Below, one piece after another: positions 33,941-43,067 of a stretch of 64,000 bases of DNA. The DNA is from an uncultured Eubacteriaceae bacterium (lineage in GTDB: Bacteria; Bacillota; Clostridia; Eubacteriales; Eubacteriaceae), in assembly GCA_945867155.1 (NCBI GenBank), contig CAMBHL010000001.1, positions 310,001-374,000 on the forward strand, in the 5' to 3' direction. The position numbers and the translations under genes were made by a program. The notes beneath the pieces are model-generated. The model saw only the letters and a list, made by a program, of their open reading frames with translations, ran no database searches and was not told where the DNA came from. How positions within the stretch are numbered: position 1 is the first letter of the stretch; the number at the start of each line of letters is the position of its first letter.

Positions 33941-35590
33941 TTAAATTAAAATCGCAGGTTCTCTGTAAGCGGCTGAAGTGGACAGATCCAGATCGGATTT
34001 TTCGAGGATGAAGTCGGCGATGGCGGCGGCGTTCAGTTCCACTTCGTCTTCCCAGCCGGCGTAGAAGCCGTTGATTTCCGCGAATTTTTCGGTTGGAACG
34101 ATCTCGGTATCCAAAGCCAAAAGCACGATGATCCCGGCACGGTTCAGATGGCGCACGACGTTCGGGGCGTCTTCGAAGTTCGGCTTGTAGAGATAGGTGT
34201 GGCGGCCGGCGTGATACAGGCGTTTTTCCACGTCCTGAATCAGCCCTTCGGTGATGCCGTCCTTGCGCAGCGGGAAGGCGATGGTCACGGCGTTCTGGCC
34301 CTTCTGGAGCTTTCTTAAATCCGGGTTGATGGTCGTTTCTTTCCAGGCTTCCTTGGCGACTTTGCGCACGACCCCGCAGGCGGAGGTGGCGTTGGTGACC
34401 CGGTCGATTAAAATCAGCGAGCCCATGGTCTGGTGGGCGTCAAAGGTGTCGACGACCACGTTGTCGGCGAAGCGCAGTCCCGCCACGGCGATTTCGTTTT
34501 TCTTGAGGGTGTCGGCGTTCTGGTGTTCGCCGGTGTTGATGTCGATCTTGTAGTCGATGGCGCTGACTTCCCCTGGGATCAGCTTCGTGCCCAGCTTGAC
34601 GAAGAAGCCGGTGCCCGGGGTCAGGGGCTGGTCGTCCATCCACAGCATTTCGGCGGTGACGCCGGAGGACACCTTCAGGTCGGCGCCTTCCCCGACGAGG
34701 ACGCAGCCGCGGGAGACGTCCACTTCTTTATTCAAACAGATCGTAACCGGCTGGCCGGTGACGGCGTGATCCACCTCCTTGTCGCCGACGAGGATGGTCT
34801 TGACCTCGGCCTTTTCCTTGGACGGCAGGGTTTCGATGGTGTCGCCGACGGCGATGTTCCCCGAGGCGATCTGCCCCTGGAAGCCGCGGAAAGCGTGGTT
34901 CGGGCGGCAGACCCGCTGCACCGGCATCACAAAGCCCCTTTCCTTGTCGGCGGCCACGTCCACGGTTTCCAGCTCGCCGAGGATGGTCGGCCCGGTGTAC
35001 CACGGCATGTTGGCGCTCTTTTTCGTGACGTTGTCCCCTTCGGTGGCGGACACCGGGATGATGACGACGTGTTCCAGGCCGAGTTCGCCTGAGAGGGCCT
35101 GGATGTCCCCCGCGATGGCGTCAAACCGGGCCTGATCGTAATCCACCAGGTCCATCTTGTTGACGGCGAAGACGAAGTACTTGATCCCCATCAGCGCGCA
35201 GATGCGGGCGTGGCGCTTGGTCTGGATCAAGACGCCCTGGGAGGCGTCGGTCAGGATCACGGCGAGGTCGGCGAAGGAGGCGCCGACGGCCATGTTCCGG
35301 GTGTATTCCTCGTGGCCCGGGGTGTCGGCGACGATGAAGGAGCGGGCGTCAGTGGTAAAGTAGCGGTAGGCCACGTCGATGGTGATCCCCTGCTCCCGCT
35401 CTTCGGTGAGTCCGTCGAGCAACAGCGAATAGTCGATGGCCCCGCCCCGGGAGCCGACTTTGGAATCCAGTTCCAGCGCCCGTTCCTGGTCGGCGTAGAG
35501 CAGTTTCGAATCGTACAGGATGTGGCCGATTAGCGTGGACTTGCCGTCGTCGACGCTGCCGCAGGTGATAAATTTGAGTAAATCGTTCAT
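33941..35590 (-). CDS. cysN: Sulfate adenylyltransferase GTPase subunit
   Basis: 549 aa EF-Tu-like GTPase: GSVDDGKSTLIGHIL (G1), DTPGHEEY (G3) and NKMDLVDY (G4). With CysD it forms APS from sulfate and ATP, driven by GTP hydrolysis. The region after the translation-factor domains has no APS kinase P-loop of CysNC type, and the length agrees with CysN alone. One base after cysD. Confidence 0.96.
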   Translation of the reverse strand: MNDLLKFITCGSVDDGKSTLIGHILYDSKLLYADQERALELDSKVGSRGGAIDYSLLLDGLTEEREQGITIDVAYRYFTTDARSFIVADTPGHEEYTRNMAVGASFADLAVILTDASQGVLIQTKRHARICALMGIKYFVFAVNKMDLVDYDQARFDAIAGDIQALSGELGLEHVVIIPVSATEGDNVTKKSANMPWYTGPTILGELETVDVAADKERGFVMPVQRVCRPNHAFRGFQGQIASGNIAVGDTIETLPSKEKAEVKTILVGDKEVDHAVTGQPVTICLNKEVDVSRGCVLVGEGADLKVSSGVTAEMLWMDDQPLTPGTGFFVKLGTKLIPGEVSAIDYKIDINTGEHQNADTLKKNEIAVAGLRFADNVVVDTFDAHQTMGSLILIDRVTNATSACGVVRKVAKEAWKETTINPDLRKLQKGQNAVTIAFPLRKDGITEGLIQDVEKRLYHAGRHTYLYKPNFEDAPNVVRHLNRAGIIVLLALDTEIVPTEKFAEINGFYAGWEDEVELNAAAIADFILEKSDLDLSTSAAYREPAILI

Positions 35591-35591
35591 T

Positions 35592-36491
35592 TTAGAAATA
35601 GCCCTCTTTCTTCCGTCTTTCCATGCTGCCGGTTTCTTCGTGGTCGATGACCCGGCTCGTCCGTTCGGATTCCACCGCGGCGAGTGTTTCGTCGATGATT
35701 TTGTCCAGTGTATCGGCGTCGGATTCGATGCCGCCGGTCAGCGGATAACACCCGAGGGTTCTGAAGCGGATCTTCTTCATTTCCGGCTTTTCGCCAGGTT
35801 CTAAGCGCATGCGGTCGTCGTCCACCATGATGATGTTGCCGTCCCGGTAGACCACCGGGCGTTCCTTCGCGAAGTACAGATCGACGATTTCGATGTTTTC
35901 CCGCCGAATGTATTCCCAGATGTCTTTTTCGGTCCAGTTTGAAATCGGGAAAACCCGGATGGATTCCCCTTTGTGAAGGCGCGTGTTGTAAAGCTTCCAC
36001 ATTTCCGGGCGCTGGTTCTTCGGGTCCCAGGCCTGGGCTTCGTTTCTGAACGAGAAGATCCGTTCTTTGGCCCGGGATTTTTCTTCGTCCCGGCGCCCGC
36101 CGCCGAAGGCTGCGGTGAAGCCGTATTTCTTTAAGGCCGCTTTTAAGGCCTGGGTCTTCATGATGTCGGTGTAGGCGCTGCCGTAGTCAAAGGGATTCAC
36201 GCCTTTTCTCACCCCGTCCATGTTGGTGTAAGTGAGCATCTTGATGCCGTTTTCCTTGGCGACCCGGTCTCTGAATTCGATCATTTCGTGGAATTTCCAC
36301 GTGGTATCGATGTGTAGAAACGGAAACGGCGGCTTTTCGGGATAGAAGGCCTTGAGGGCCAGGTGGAGCATCACCGAGCTGTCCTTTCCGATGGAATAGA
36401 GCATCACGGGATTTTCGCACTCTGCGGCGACTTCCCGGATGATGTAAATCGCCTCTGCTTCCAGGGCGTCTAAATGGGATAATGATGCCAT
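35592..36491 (-). CDS. cysD: Sulfate adenylyltransferase small subunit
   Basis: 299 aa PP-loop enzyme of the adenylyltransferase family: [14 protein letters not shown] nucleotide loop, [17 protein letters not shown], and [12 protein letters not shown]. Activates sulfate to APS together with CysN. Directly between aprB and cysN. Confidence 0.97.
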   Translation of the reverse strand: MASLSHLDALEAEAIYIIREVAAECENPVMLYSIGKDSSVMLHLALKAFYPEKPPFPFLHIDTTWKFHEMIEFRDRVAKENGIKMLTYTNMDGVRKGVNPFDYGSAYTDIMKTQALKAALKKYGFTAAFGGGRRDEEKSRAKERIFSFRNEAQAWDPKNQRPEMWKLYNTRLHKGESIRVFPISNWTEKDIWEYIRRENIEIVDLYFAKERPVVYRDGNIIMVDDDRMRLEPGEKPEMKKIRFRTLGCYPLTGGIESDADTLDKIIDETLAAVESERTSRVIDHEETGSMERRKKEGYF

Positions 36492-36511
36492 AATGTCATC
36501 TCCTTCTGTTT

Positions 36512-36826
36512 TTAATACTGGTTGGCTTGTTTCGCGTCTAGGCCGATGGTCTCTCGGGTGCCGTCCCGGCGGGTCACGGTCCAGCGGACCGCGTCGCCCT
36601 GCTTTTTGTAAGACAGGGTCGCGCCCCGGCCGCCGATGTCGGCGCCCAGGAAAAAGGCGACGGCCCCGGTCGGGCAGGCCTTGAGGCAGGCGGTGCAGCC
36701 CCAGCAGTCTTTGGGGTGGCGCTGTTCGGCTTTGCCTTTGGCGTTCATTTTAATCAAATTGCCCGGGCAGGCTTCGACGCAGCGCCCGCAGCCGATGCAT
36801 TTGTCTTGTTTAATTGCAATACTCAT
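36512..36826 (-). CDS. aprB: Adenylylsulfate reductase beta subunit (AprB-like ferredoxin)
   Basis: 104 aa. Two [4Fe-4S] motifs: C10-x2-C13-x2-C16-x3-C20 and C41-x2-C44-x2-C47-x3-C51. The spacing and the [13 protein letters not shown] wording match AprB. It is shorter than AprB of dissimilatory sulfate reducers (about 150 aa), which fits the assimilatory clostridial type. It passes electrons to AprA. Three bases after aprA. Confidence 0.9.
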   Translation of the reverse strand: MSIAIKQDKCIGCGRCVEACPGNLIKMNAKGKAEQRHPKDCWGCTACLKACPTGAVAFFLGADIGGRGATLSYKKQGDAVRWTVTRRDGTRETIGLDAKQANQY

Positions 36827-36829
36827 CTC

Positions 36830-38482
36830 TCACCTCAAAGCTCTCTTGATGATTTGAATTTCGCCGTCTTTTTCAATCGAATTAATATAGCATGCGTATG
36901 CTTCATCTTTTTCGGGATAATCCGCGTTTTCGGCGAAGCTGTGCCAGCGGGTTTCCTTCCGGGCGCCAAGATGAGCGATGACCACCGGACAGACGGTGAG
37001 CCGGTCGAGAAGTTCGTAGAGCCGAAGCAAGCCGTCCATGTCCGAAACTTTGAGATCTTTTGCAAGTTCGCTCAGCTCGGCGATTTTGTTTTTCGCGATC
37101 TCAAGGCGCGCTGCGTTGTACTGATACCCTTGGGTGATGCCCCCGGCGTATTCGTCCATGATCTTCTGCATCGCTTCTTCGAGCTGTTCGGTATTCATCA
37201 GGCCAGAATCATCATCCGCAAACCAATGATCGTAATCCGGGCGCTGCGCTGCATCTTCTGCGTGAAGGTCCAAATCTTTGAGATCGTCTAAAATCGACTC
37301 GGCGGCGATTTCCCCCTCGGCAAGGGCCCCGGTGACGTATTTCTGGGGGGCGCCCCCGGCGACGTCTCCCCCGGCGTAAAGGCCCTTTAGGGTGGTGCGC
37401 CGTCCGGCGTCGACCCAGTAGCCGCTGGCGGTGTGGCCGCCGACGATGTAGGGCTCGGTGCCTTCGACCTCGACGTCTTCGCCGTCGGGGCCCCGGCCGC
37501 TTTCGAGCCATCTTAAGGTCTGGCTCGGGGCCATGTTGAGGTAGGCTTTGTAGAGATCTTCTTCGGCGGCTTCCCCGATGCCTGTGGTTTTCAGGGTGCA
37601 CGGGCCGCGGCCTTCGCGGTTTTCGACCACGGTGCCGTACAGGCGCTCAGAGGTGGTGTGGCCGTATTTCGCTTCGTACTTTTCCCCTTTGGCGTTGACC
37701 TGGGGCGCGCCGACCCCCTGGGCGATGGTGCCCGTCGGGGCGATGGTGTCCTTGCAGCGCAGGGCGATGAAGCGCATTTCGAAGGTCGTCATCTCGGCGC
37801 CGGCGCGGATGCCCATGGCGTAGCCGGCCCCGGTGTTAAAGGGCGGGTACCACATCTTATGGCGGGAAAAGCCCGGGTTGTTCGGCCGGTAGAGTCCTGC
37901 GGCGCCGCCGGTGGCGACGAACACCGCCTTGGCCCGGATCGCGTAGGCGATCGGCTCGTTCACCGAAAAGCCGTAGGCGCCGATGACCTGGCCGTCTTTT
38001 CGCATCAAATCCGTGATGTTCACGTGGTTGATGACGTTCACGTTCGGCTGGGCGAGGGCGGCGTCAGCCAATAACGGCTTGATGTTTTCCCCGTTGATTT
38101 TAATGTTCCGCGGGCCTCTCGTGACGTATTCCCCGTTTTCGTCTTTTAAGATCACGAGGCCGAAGTCTTCGAGTTCTTTTGTGACGTGATTGAGGCGTTC
38201 GGACATGGTGGTGAGCAGATCCCGTCTCGCGATGCCGTCGGCGTCTTTCAGACAATAATTCACATAAAATTCAGGGTCATGGCCCTTGGTGATGTAGGCG
38301 TTCAAGGCGTTGACCCCGGCGGCGAGGCAGCCGCTTCTTTTGATATTCGCTTTTTCGGCGATCACCACCGAGACGTCCCCGGTTTTGCCGAGGGTGTAGG
38401 CGGCGAAGCACCCGGCGGTGCCGCCCCCGACAATCAGGACGTCGGTGTCAAGGGTCTGCCATTTTATTTTTGATTCTTCCAT
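36830..38482 (-). CDS. aprA: Adenylylsulfate reductase alpha subunit (AprA-like flavoprotein)
   Basis: 550 aa FAD protein of the succinate dehydrogenase/fumarate reductase fold. LIVGGGTAGCFAAY is the dinucleotide loop, FVATGGAAGLYRPN and LYAGGDVAGGAPQKYVTGALAEG close the FAD site. Reduces APS to sulfite and AMP in the cytoplasm. Shorter than dissimilatory AprA (about 660 aa). Grouping with CysDN rather than with Sat, QmoABC or Dsr supports assimilation rather than respiration. Confidence 0.92.
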   Translation of the reverse strand: MEESKIKWQTLDTDVLIVGGGTAGCFAAYTLGKTGDVSVVIAEKANIKRSGCLAAGVNALNAYITKGHDPEFYVNYCLKDADGIARRDLLTTMSERLNHVTKELEDFGLVILKDENGEYVTRGPRNIKINGENIKPLLADAALAQPNVNVINHVNITDLMRKDGQVIGAYGFSVNEPIAYAIRAKAVFVATGGAAGLYRPNNPGFSRHKMWYPPFNTGAGYAMGIRAGAEMTTFEMRFIALRCKDTIAPTGTIAQGVGAPQVNAKGEKYEAKYGHTTSERLYGTVVENREGRGPCTLKTTGIGEAAEEDLYKAYLNMAPSQTLRWLESGRGPDGEDVEVEGTEPYIVGGHTASGYWVDAGRRTTLKGLYAGGDVAGGAPQKYVTGALAEGEIAAESILDDLKDLDLHAEDAAQRPDYDHWFADDDSGLMNTEQLEEAMQKIMDEYAGGITQGYQYNAARLEIAKNKIAELSELAKDLKVSDMDGLLRLYELLDRLTVCPVVIAHLGARKETRWHSFAENADYPEKDEAYACYINSIEKDGEIQIIKRALR

Positions 38483-38519
38483 AACTTTTCTTTCTATCTC
38501 AAATGATTCTCAAATGATT

Positions 38520-39989
38520 TTATAACAAGACCAGGGAGCCGGCGGTGAGCATGCCGGCCACGGCCGAAAACACGATCATCACGCCGGAACGCGCCCGGCG
38601 GCGGTAGAGCAGCGTCAGGTTGATGCCGAGGATGCCCGCGGTGATGGCTGCCGCTGCCCCTGAGGAGATCCCCAGGGTGACCCCGGTAGAGAGGTTCTGG
38701 CTGATTAAGGACAGGCAGATGTTTAAGAGCAGACCCGCAACGATGGGGCGGATCCACTTGGACAGGCATTTAAACACGTCGAGCTCTGACAGGCTTTCGT
38801 AGATCAGCCGCACGGTGCCAAAGGTGAAGCCGCTGCCGGCCACGGCGACAAGAAAGCCCGCGAACCAGAGGAGCCCCGCATCGAACAGCGAATGGCGCAC
38901 CCCGTAGCCGACATAGTAGCCGGTGCCCGAAAGGACTTTGCACAGAATCGAACCGGGCAGGAGATTTGAAACCGGGATTAAATTGCCGTAAAAATGGCCG
39001 GCGCTGATGGTCCCGGTCTGGACAAACAGCCCTTCTGCGACGGACAGATACGCGTCGCCGCCCCCGAAGGACATCAGAGAGGACAACAGCCCTTTCAAGA
39101 CGAAGACGGGATTTTTTCCGGTGACGATCAAGGTCAAAATCAGGGCTGTGAGAATCAGGCCGCCCCACACGGCCATTTCTTTCAGCCATTTGTGGAAAAT
39201 CGTCTTCGGTTCTTCGATTTCGCTCCGGGCGCGTTTCACTTCAGGGACCAGTCCCCAGGCCCCGAGGGCCGCCATCGCAAAGCCGAAAATGTGGTGCAGG
39301 CGGCCTTTGGTGAAAATAAAGGCCAGCCCCACGGCGGCCGCGACGGCGATCTTTCTCACGTCCCGGCGTCCCCGGGTGAAGAAAATCCCGAAGAAGGCCA
39401 GGCCCAAAACCGACAGGGTATCCAGCGTGAACAGCGGGCTGCCCGGGAGGTTTAAAATCTTGAAGAGGTTCTTCCCGCAGGTGAGGACGAAGACCCCGGC
39501 GATCACGGCGATGGCCGCGATCCGGCTCCCCCGCTTCCCGTCCGCCGCCGCGTCCCGGTAGGTCGAGGTGACGTAGGCAATGAGCAGTGTGCAGATGAAG
39601 GCAGTGATGCCGATGGACAGGCAGTCGGTGATCGTAAGCACCAGCCGGTTGACACCGGACAGCACCGCGAGGATGATGAAGGTGAACAGGCACCCGGGCA
39701 GGGCCATGAGCAGCGCCGCCGAGAGCATCCCGGACAATCCTCCCACTTCCTTGCCGAGGCCCGCGGCGATTTCCACCGGCAGGGCGCCGGGGGTGATGGC
39801 CGCCGCGACCACGTCCTTGTCGTAGGCTTCTTTCGAAACGAAGTGATGCGCCTTCGTCACTTCTTCTTCGATGACCGGGATGAGCGCCGTCCCGCCCCCG
39901 AAACCGATGACGCCGATTTTAAACATACACCTGAAAAAGCGCCCTTTATCCGCTTTTGTGGCTGATTTTGATTCGGCAGTCTTTTTCAT
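38520..39989 (-). CDS. CHR (chromate/sulfate) family transporter, two-domain type
   Basis: 489 aa with two homologous membrane halves. The first has FKIGVIGFGGGTALIPVIEEEV and ITPGALPVEIA, the second SSLMSFGGGDAYLSVAEGLFV and NLIPVSNLLPGSIL, the paired GGG motifs of the CHR family. It opens the sulfate operon, and no CysPTWA or SulP gene is present in the window. CHR proteins are known as chromate exporters, but chromate is a sulfate analogue; here the likely task is sulfate uptake or exchange. The function is inferred. Confidence 0.88.
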   Translation of the reverse strand: MKKTAESKSATKADKGRFFRCMFKIGVIGFGGGTALIPVIEEEVTKAHHFVSKEAYDKDVVAAAITPGALPVEIAAGLGKEVGGLSGMLSAALLMALPGCLFTFIILAVLSGVNRLVLTITDCLSIGITAFICTLLIAYVTSTYRDAAADGKRGSRIAAIAVIAGVFVLTCGKNLFKILNLPGSPLFTLDTLSVLGLAFFGIFFTRGRRDVRKIAVAAAVGLAFIFTKGRLHHIFGFAMAALGAWGLVPEVKRARSEIEEPKTIFHKWLKEMAVWGGLILTALILTLIVTGKNPVFVLKGLLSSLMSFGGGDAYLSVAEGLFVQTGTISAGHFYGNLIPVSNLLPGSILCKVLSGTGYYVGYGVRHSLFDAGLLWFAGFLVAVAGSGFTFGTVRLIYESLSELDVFKCLSKWIRPIVAGLLLNICLSLISQNLSTGVTLGISSGAAAAITAGILGINLTLLYRRRARSGVMIVFSAVAGMLTAGSLVLL

Positions 39990-40048
39990 GGTGGTCCCCC
40001 TTCGTTTAAAATATAGTGTGGTAATATGTTTAGTATGTTTATGCCTAT

Positions 40049-40077
40049 ATTTTAACCCGCGCGCTTAATTTAGTCAA
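40049..40077 (-). promoter_or_regulatory. Promoter of the sulfate operon
   Basis: Minus strand TTGACT (40072-40077), 17-base spacer, TAAAAT (40049-40054), about 60 bases before the CHR gene. Confidence 0.75.
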
Positions 40078-40080
40078 TTC

Positions 40081-40128
40081 CTATTTATAAAATAGGTTAT
40101 AGGGATTTCATATAAACCGTTATATGAA
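40081..40128. promoter_or_regulatory. Putative LysR-type operator region of the sulfate operon
   Basis: CTATTT-ATA-AAATAG (40081-40095) abuts the -35 box. TTCATATAA-ACCG-TTATATGAA (40107-40128), a 9-base perfect inverted repeat, lies 29 bases upstream of it. Further TTATA(A)CC half-sites occur at about 40094-40103 and 40131-40140. The arrangement suits a LysR-type activator. Confidence 0.55.
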
Positions 40129-40145
40129 TTTGTTATAACCACGCA

Positions 40146-40173
40146 TAAAAAAAATGCCCCGTGTAGGGGCAAA
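40146..40173 (-). terminator. Terminator of the AEC gene
   Basis: Minus strand GCCCC / GGGGC stem with TACAC loop, followed by eight T residues. Confidence 0.8.
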
Positions 40174-40197
40174 AACTTGTCTGATTGACTGTATTTA

Positions 40198-41142
40198 TCA
40201 GCTTAAGACCACCATGAGAAACGGAATCGTGATGAACATGCCGATCATGGTGAGGATCGTCCCACAGGCGGCGTAGTTTTCATCAGCGCCGTAGTTGCCC
40301 GCCATGATGGTGATCTGTGACACCGACGGCAGGGCCGCTTCGACGATAAAGACGGGCCGGGCGAGGCCGGTGACGTGAAAGATCAGGCACAAGCCCGCGC
40401 AGATAGCCGGGGCCACAATCAGCCTTAGGATCAAAAGTGTGGGCATGCCCTTAATCAATTTCACGTTCTTGATCCCCATATCGTACACAACGTAGCCGCA
40501 GTAGATGAGCGCCAGGGGGGTCACCGTGTCTCCGAGGTAGCCCGCGAAATCCATCGCGAAGGCCGGAAGATGTATGCCTAAAATTAAAATTAAATACGCA
40601 GCGATAACGCCGATAATCGGCGGCTTGGTTAAAATGCTCTTAAGAAGGCCAGCCGCGGTCATTTTCGTCTCCTCGCCTTCCCCGGAATGGACGACGAGCA
40701 TTAAAGCAACAGATTGGGTGAAGACGGTGCTGACCATGTAGTAGACCATGACCCACGGCACCGATACGGCGCCGAAGAGTTCTTTTGACATGGGAAGCCC
40801 GATGAATAAAGTGTTCGAAATAAAAGCTAAAGCGATGAAAACGCCCCGCTGCCGCCTGGGCAGCTTTAACAGCTTTGCCGCGGCGGCGCTCAGAGCTAAA
40901 CAGATGAGAATCGTGAGCAGGGGCACGGGGAAAAGCCGCACCATCCGGCCGAGATCCTTGTGGGACAGATGCCCGAGAATCCCGGTGAGGCAGTTCATCG
41001 GCACGGCGATGTTGATGACGAACCGGCTCAAAAACCTCTTCTCTTTCTCGCCGATCCAGCCCAGACGGCCGAGGAAAATCCCCACGGCCATGAGGGCGAA
41101 AATCATCGCCACCGCCGCCACCGCGTTTAGAAATGCTGTCAT
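40198..41142 (-). CDS. AEC (auxin efflux carrier) family transporter
   Basis: 314 aa from the ATG preceded by AAGGAGG. About ten membrane helices in two five-helix units: PMSKELFG... in the middle loop, and LPSVSQITIMAGNYGAD in the last crossover, are family features. AEC proteins such as MleP/YfdV carry malate or other carboxylates. Substrate unknown. Neither neighbour indicates a pathway. Confidence 0.88.
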   Translation of the reverse strand: MTAFLNAVAAVAMIFALMAVGIFLGRLGWIGEKEKRFLSRFVINIAVPMNCLTGILGHLSHKDLGRMVRLFPVPLLTILICLALSAAAAKLLKLPRRQRGVFIALAFISNTLFIGLPMSKELFGAVSVPWVMVYYMVSTVFTQSVALMLVVHSGEGEETKMTAAGLLKSILTKPPIIGVIAAYLILILGIHLPAFAMDFAGYLGDTVTPLALIYCGYVVYDMGIKNVKLIKGMPTLLILRLIVAPAICAGLCLIFHVTGLARPVFIVEAALPSVSQITIMAGNYGADENYAACGTILTMIGMFITIPFLMVVLS

Positions 41143-41258
41143 CCTGCCCTCCTTCTTTGAAAACACCTCTACTCTAACGCAAAAGGCGGGAGGGCGCAAG
41201 AAAAAAAGTTGGAGAAAAATCTCGCTTTTATTTTTCCAAGATCAGCCCCAAACTGCAA

Positions 41259-41873
41259 TCACGCCTTTGATTCAGCTTCTTGATTTTCCTGGTTCTCTTT
41301 CTTCTCCTCATCTTCTTTTTTATTTTTCTCCCGCATCTTCTGATCTAAATTCTGAAGAAGCTTTCGCATTCTCGGATCCTCTCCGCCATTTTCAAGCTTT
41401 TTGTTTTGCGTTTGATCATCCGGAGCCTGAGCCGGGACATCGCCCTTAAAACACTTAAAGAACCGCGTCTGATAGGCCTCGTACTCCCCGGACGAATAGG
41501 GCGTCGTCGCGAGGTATTTGAGGGTCGCCGGGGAATTCACATAGGCGCGAACCGCCGGGGAGAGCTTCTCGAACTCGGTCTTGCTGTCCCGGCCTGCGTT
41601 TTTGAGGGCCCCCTCGATCTCCTGCCAGCCCTCGGCCGCCGTCATCCCCGGGTTTTTGTCGGCGATGATCTTCTTGATCTGCCCCACCGTCGGCGCGAAA
41701 CTGTGGTCGCCGTCGATGTACTCGCCCACGGCCTCGAACACCACCTCGAAGGGCGTGTCCTTGAACCGCCACAGCCACATGTCCATGATGTCCGCGGGGC
41801 TCGCGTTGTTGTCGAAGTTGGGATAAGCGGCCTTGAGCATCTTCATGATGCGCGCCGCACCTTGTTTGTTCAT
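41259..41873 (-). CDS. Phage-type replicative helicase loader/inhibitor (G39P-like)
   Basis: 204 aa. The N-terminal 75 residues (RIMKMLKAAYPNF, MWLWRFKDTPFEVVFEAVGEYI, FAPTVGQIKKII) resemble the Inhibitor_G39P family, which loads the phage replicative helicase. The C-terminal third is Lys/Glu/Gln-rich and probably disordered. ATG overlaps the stop of the upstream gene (ATGA), so the pair is a unit. No other phage gene is close. Confidence 0.75.
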   Translation of the reverse strand: MNKQGAARIMKMLKAAYPNFDNNASPADIMDMWLWRFKDTPFEVVFEAVGEYIDGDHSFAPTVGQIKKIIADKNPGMTAAEGWQEIEGALKNAGRDSKTEFEKLSPAVRAYVNSPATLKYLATTPYSSGEYEAYQTRFFKCFKGDVPAQAPDDQTQNKKLENGGEDPRMRKLLQNLDQKMREKNKKEDEEKKENQENQEAESKA

Positions 41874-42751
41874 TCTATGCCTCCTTTGATAATCTTATCA
41901 TAATAGCTTTCGTTGGACGCCTGCTTCGGGTTGTCGTAGCGCCCTTCGGCGATTTTCTGAAAATTCTCGGCTTTTAAGACCCAGTCGAAATCCGCCTGCC
42001 ATTTGCCGGAGCGCCCCGTTAAAAAATCCGAGGCGCAGACCCGGTCGAAGGTGTCGAGAATCCCCCGCTCACCTTTTTCCGCAAGGCGCGACTGCACCGC
42101 CTGTCTGCGCTTCTTATTCCAGCACGCTGGTTTTTTAACCGAGCTTAAGCCTGCCGGTTCTGCCACATGATGATTCCAATAATCACAGATCATTAAAGAG
42201 ATATCGTGGGGCCCTTCGGGACCCACAGCGCCGGTTTCCGGCGCCCACTCTTTATCTATCTCTTTCCCTTTCGGTTTCAGTTTATCTTTCTGTTTTATTT
42301 GCGTATTTCTTCTGGAAGTTATGCCGATTTTGTCAACAGATGCTTCAGTTTTGCCGACATCCTGATGCACGAGATCAAAGCGTTCGTCAATTTTCGTTTC
42401 GGCGCGCTTTTTCGTGATCCGCAGGAACTGGGCCTGAATCCCATGGGACGTGAGGATTTGATATTTTTCGTATATTTCCCGGGAAAACAGGCCGCGGTCA
42501 AGGCACCAGTCCGTGACTTCGTCGACGAGTGCCCGCTCATCCTCCCGAATGTTCTGATCGCTGCAGAACAGCAGCTTCGCATCTGCGTCCCACTCGCCGT
42601 AATATCCGTGCTGCCCGTAAATATATTGGTAGAGTTTGATAAAAACGGCGTATCCGGCAAGGCCGAAGCGAATGTCGAGAAGCCTGACATCGGTGTCCAT
42701 CACCACGTCTAACGGAAAATAGTCAACTTTGTCTTTGTGTTTTCTAGCCAT
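41870..42751 (-). CDS. Phage replisome organizer-like protein (DUF4373 / Lin1244-type)
   Basis: 293 aa. The N-terminal 125 residues (DYFPLDVVMDTDVRLLDIRFGLAGYAVFIKLYQYIY, split here by description) match the Lin1244/Lin1753-like replisome organizer domain that recognises an origin. A hydrophilic linker (about 130-175) leads to a C-terminal region (ICDYWNHHV, FDRVCASDFLTG, DWVLKAENFQKIAEGRYDN) usual for phage and ICE replication proteins. It lies 237 bases from the 3' end of tRNA-Thr, a typical integration spot. No integrase seen. Confidence 0.8.
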   Translation of the reverse strand: MARKHKDKVDYFPLDVVMDTDVRLLDIRFGLAGYAVFIKLYQYIYGQHGYYGEWDADAKLLFCSDQNIREDERALVDEVTDWCLDRGLFSREIYEKYQILTSHGIQAQFLRITKKRAETKIDERFDLVHQDVGKTEASVDKIGITSRRNTQIKQKDKLKPKGKEIDKEWAPETGAVGPEGPHDISLMICDYWNHHVAEPAGLSSVKKPACWNKKRRQAVQSRLAEKGERGILDTFDRVCASDFLTGRSGKWQADFDWVLKAENFQKIAEGRYDNPKQASNESYYDKIIKGGIE

Positions 42752-42947
42752 GTGTTCTTTTTAACTTCTCCTTATGTGAATACCAAGATCACCTCATGAC
42801 CTATTATGCCACAAAGTGAAATCAATGTGAAGCCTATTTTTGAATTTTTTTAATATTTTGGGGCTCGTCTATATCATTCCGAAAAATCCAAAAAGATCCC
42901 ATATTTTTTAAAAAAAATAAATAAATTTAAGGAAATATAAAGTAAAA

Positions 42948-42976
42948 TAAAAAAAACCCAGAACATAAGTTCTGGG
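42948..42976 (-). terminator. Terminator of the tRNA operon
   Basis: Minus strand CCCAGAAC / GTTCTGGG stem with TTAT loop, then eight T. Bases 42752-42947 are very AT-rich and hold nothing I recognise besides the likely start region of the phage-type pair. Confidence 0.88.
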
Positions 42977-42988
42977 CATTCTCTCAAC

Positions 42989-43064
42989 TGGAGCTATTGA
43001 CCGGATTTGAACCGGTGACCCCCACCTTACCGAGGTGGTGCTCTACCTACTGAGCTACAATAGC
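42989..43064 (-). tRNA. tRNA-Thr (GGT anticodon)
   Basis: 76 bases including an encoded 3' CCA. Acceptor GCTATTG / CAATAGC, D loop AGCTCAGTAGGTAGAGC, anticodon stem-loop CCACC-TCGGTAA-GGTGG, T arm CCGGTTCAAATCCGG. Confidence 0.96.
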
Positions 43065-43067
43065 ACA

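Noticed and set aside
36830-38482. Dissimilatory sulfate respiration
   Set aside because: AprA and AprB are short and grouped with CysDN; no Sat, QmoABC or Dsr genes are in the window.
42752-42988. Prophage attachment site beside tRNA-Thr
   Set aside because: No second copy of the tRNA 3' end was found on the far side of the phage-type genes in this window, so no att pair is claimed.
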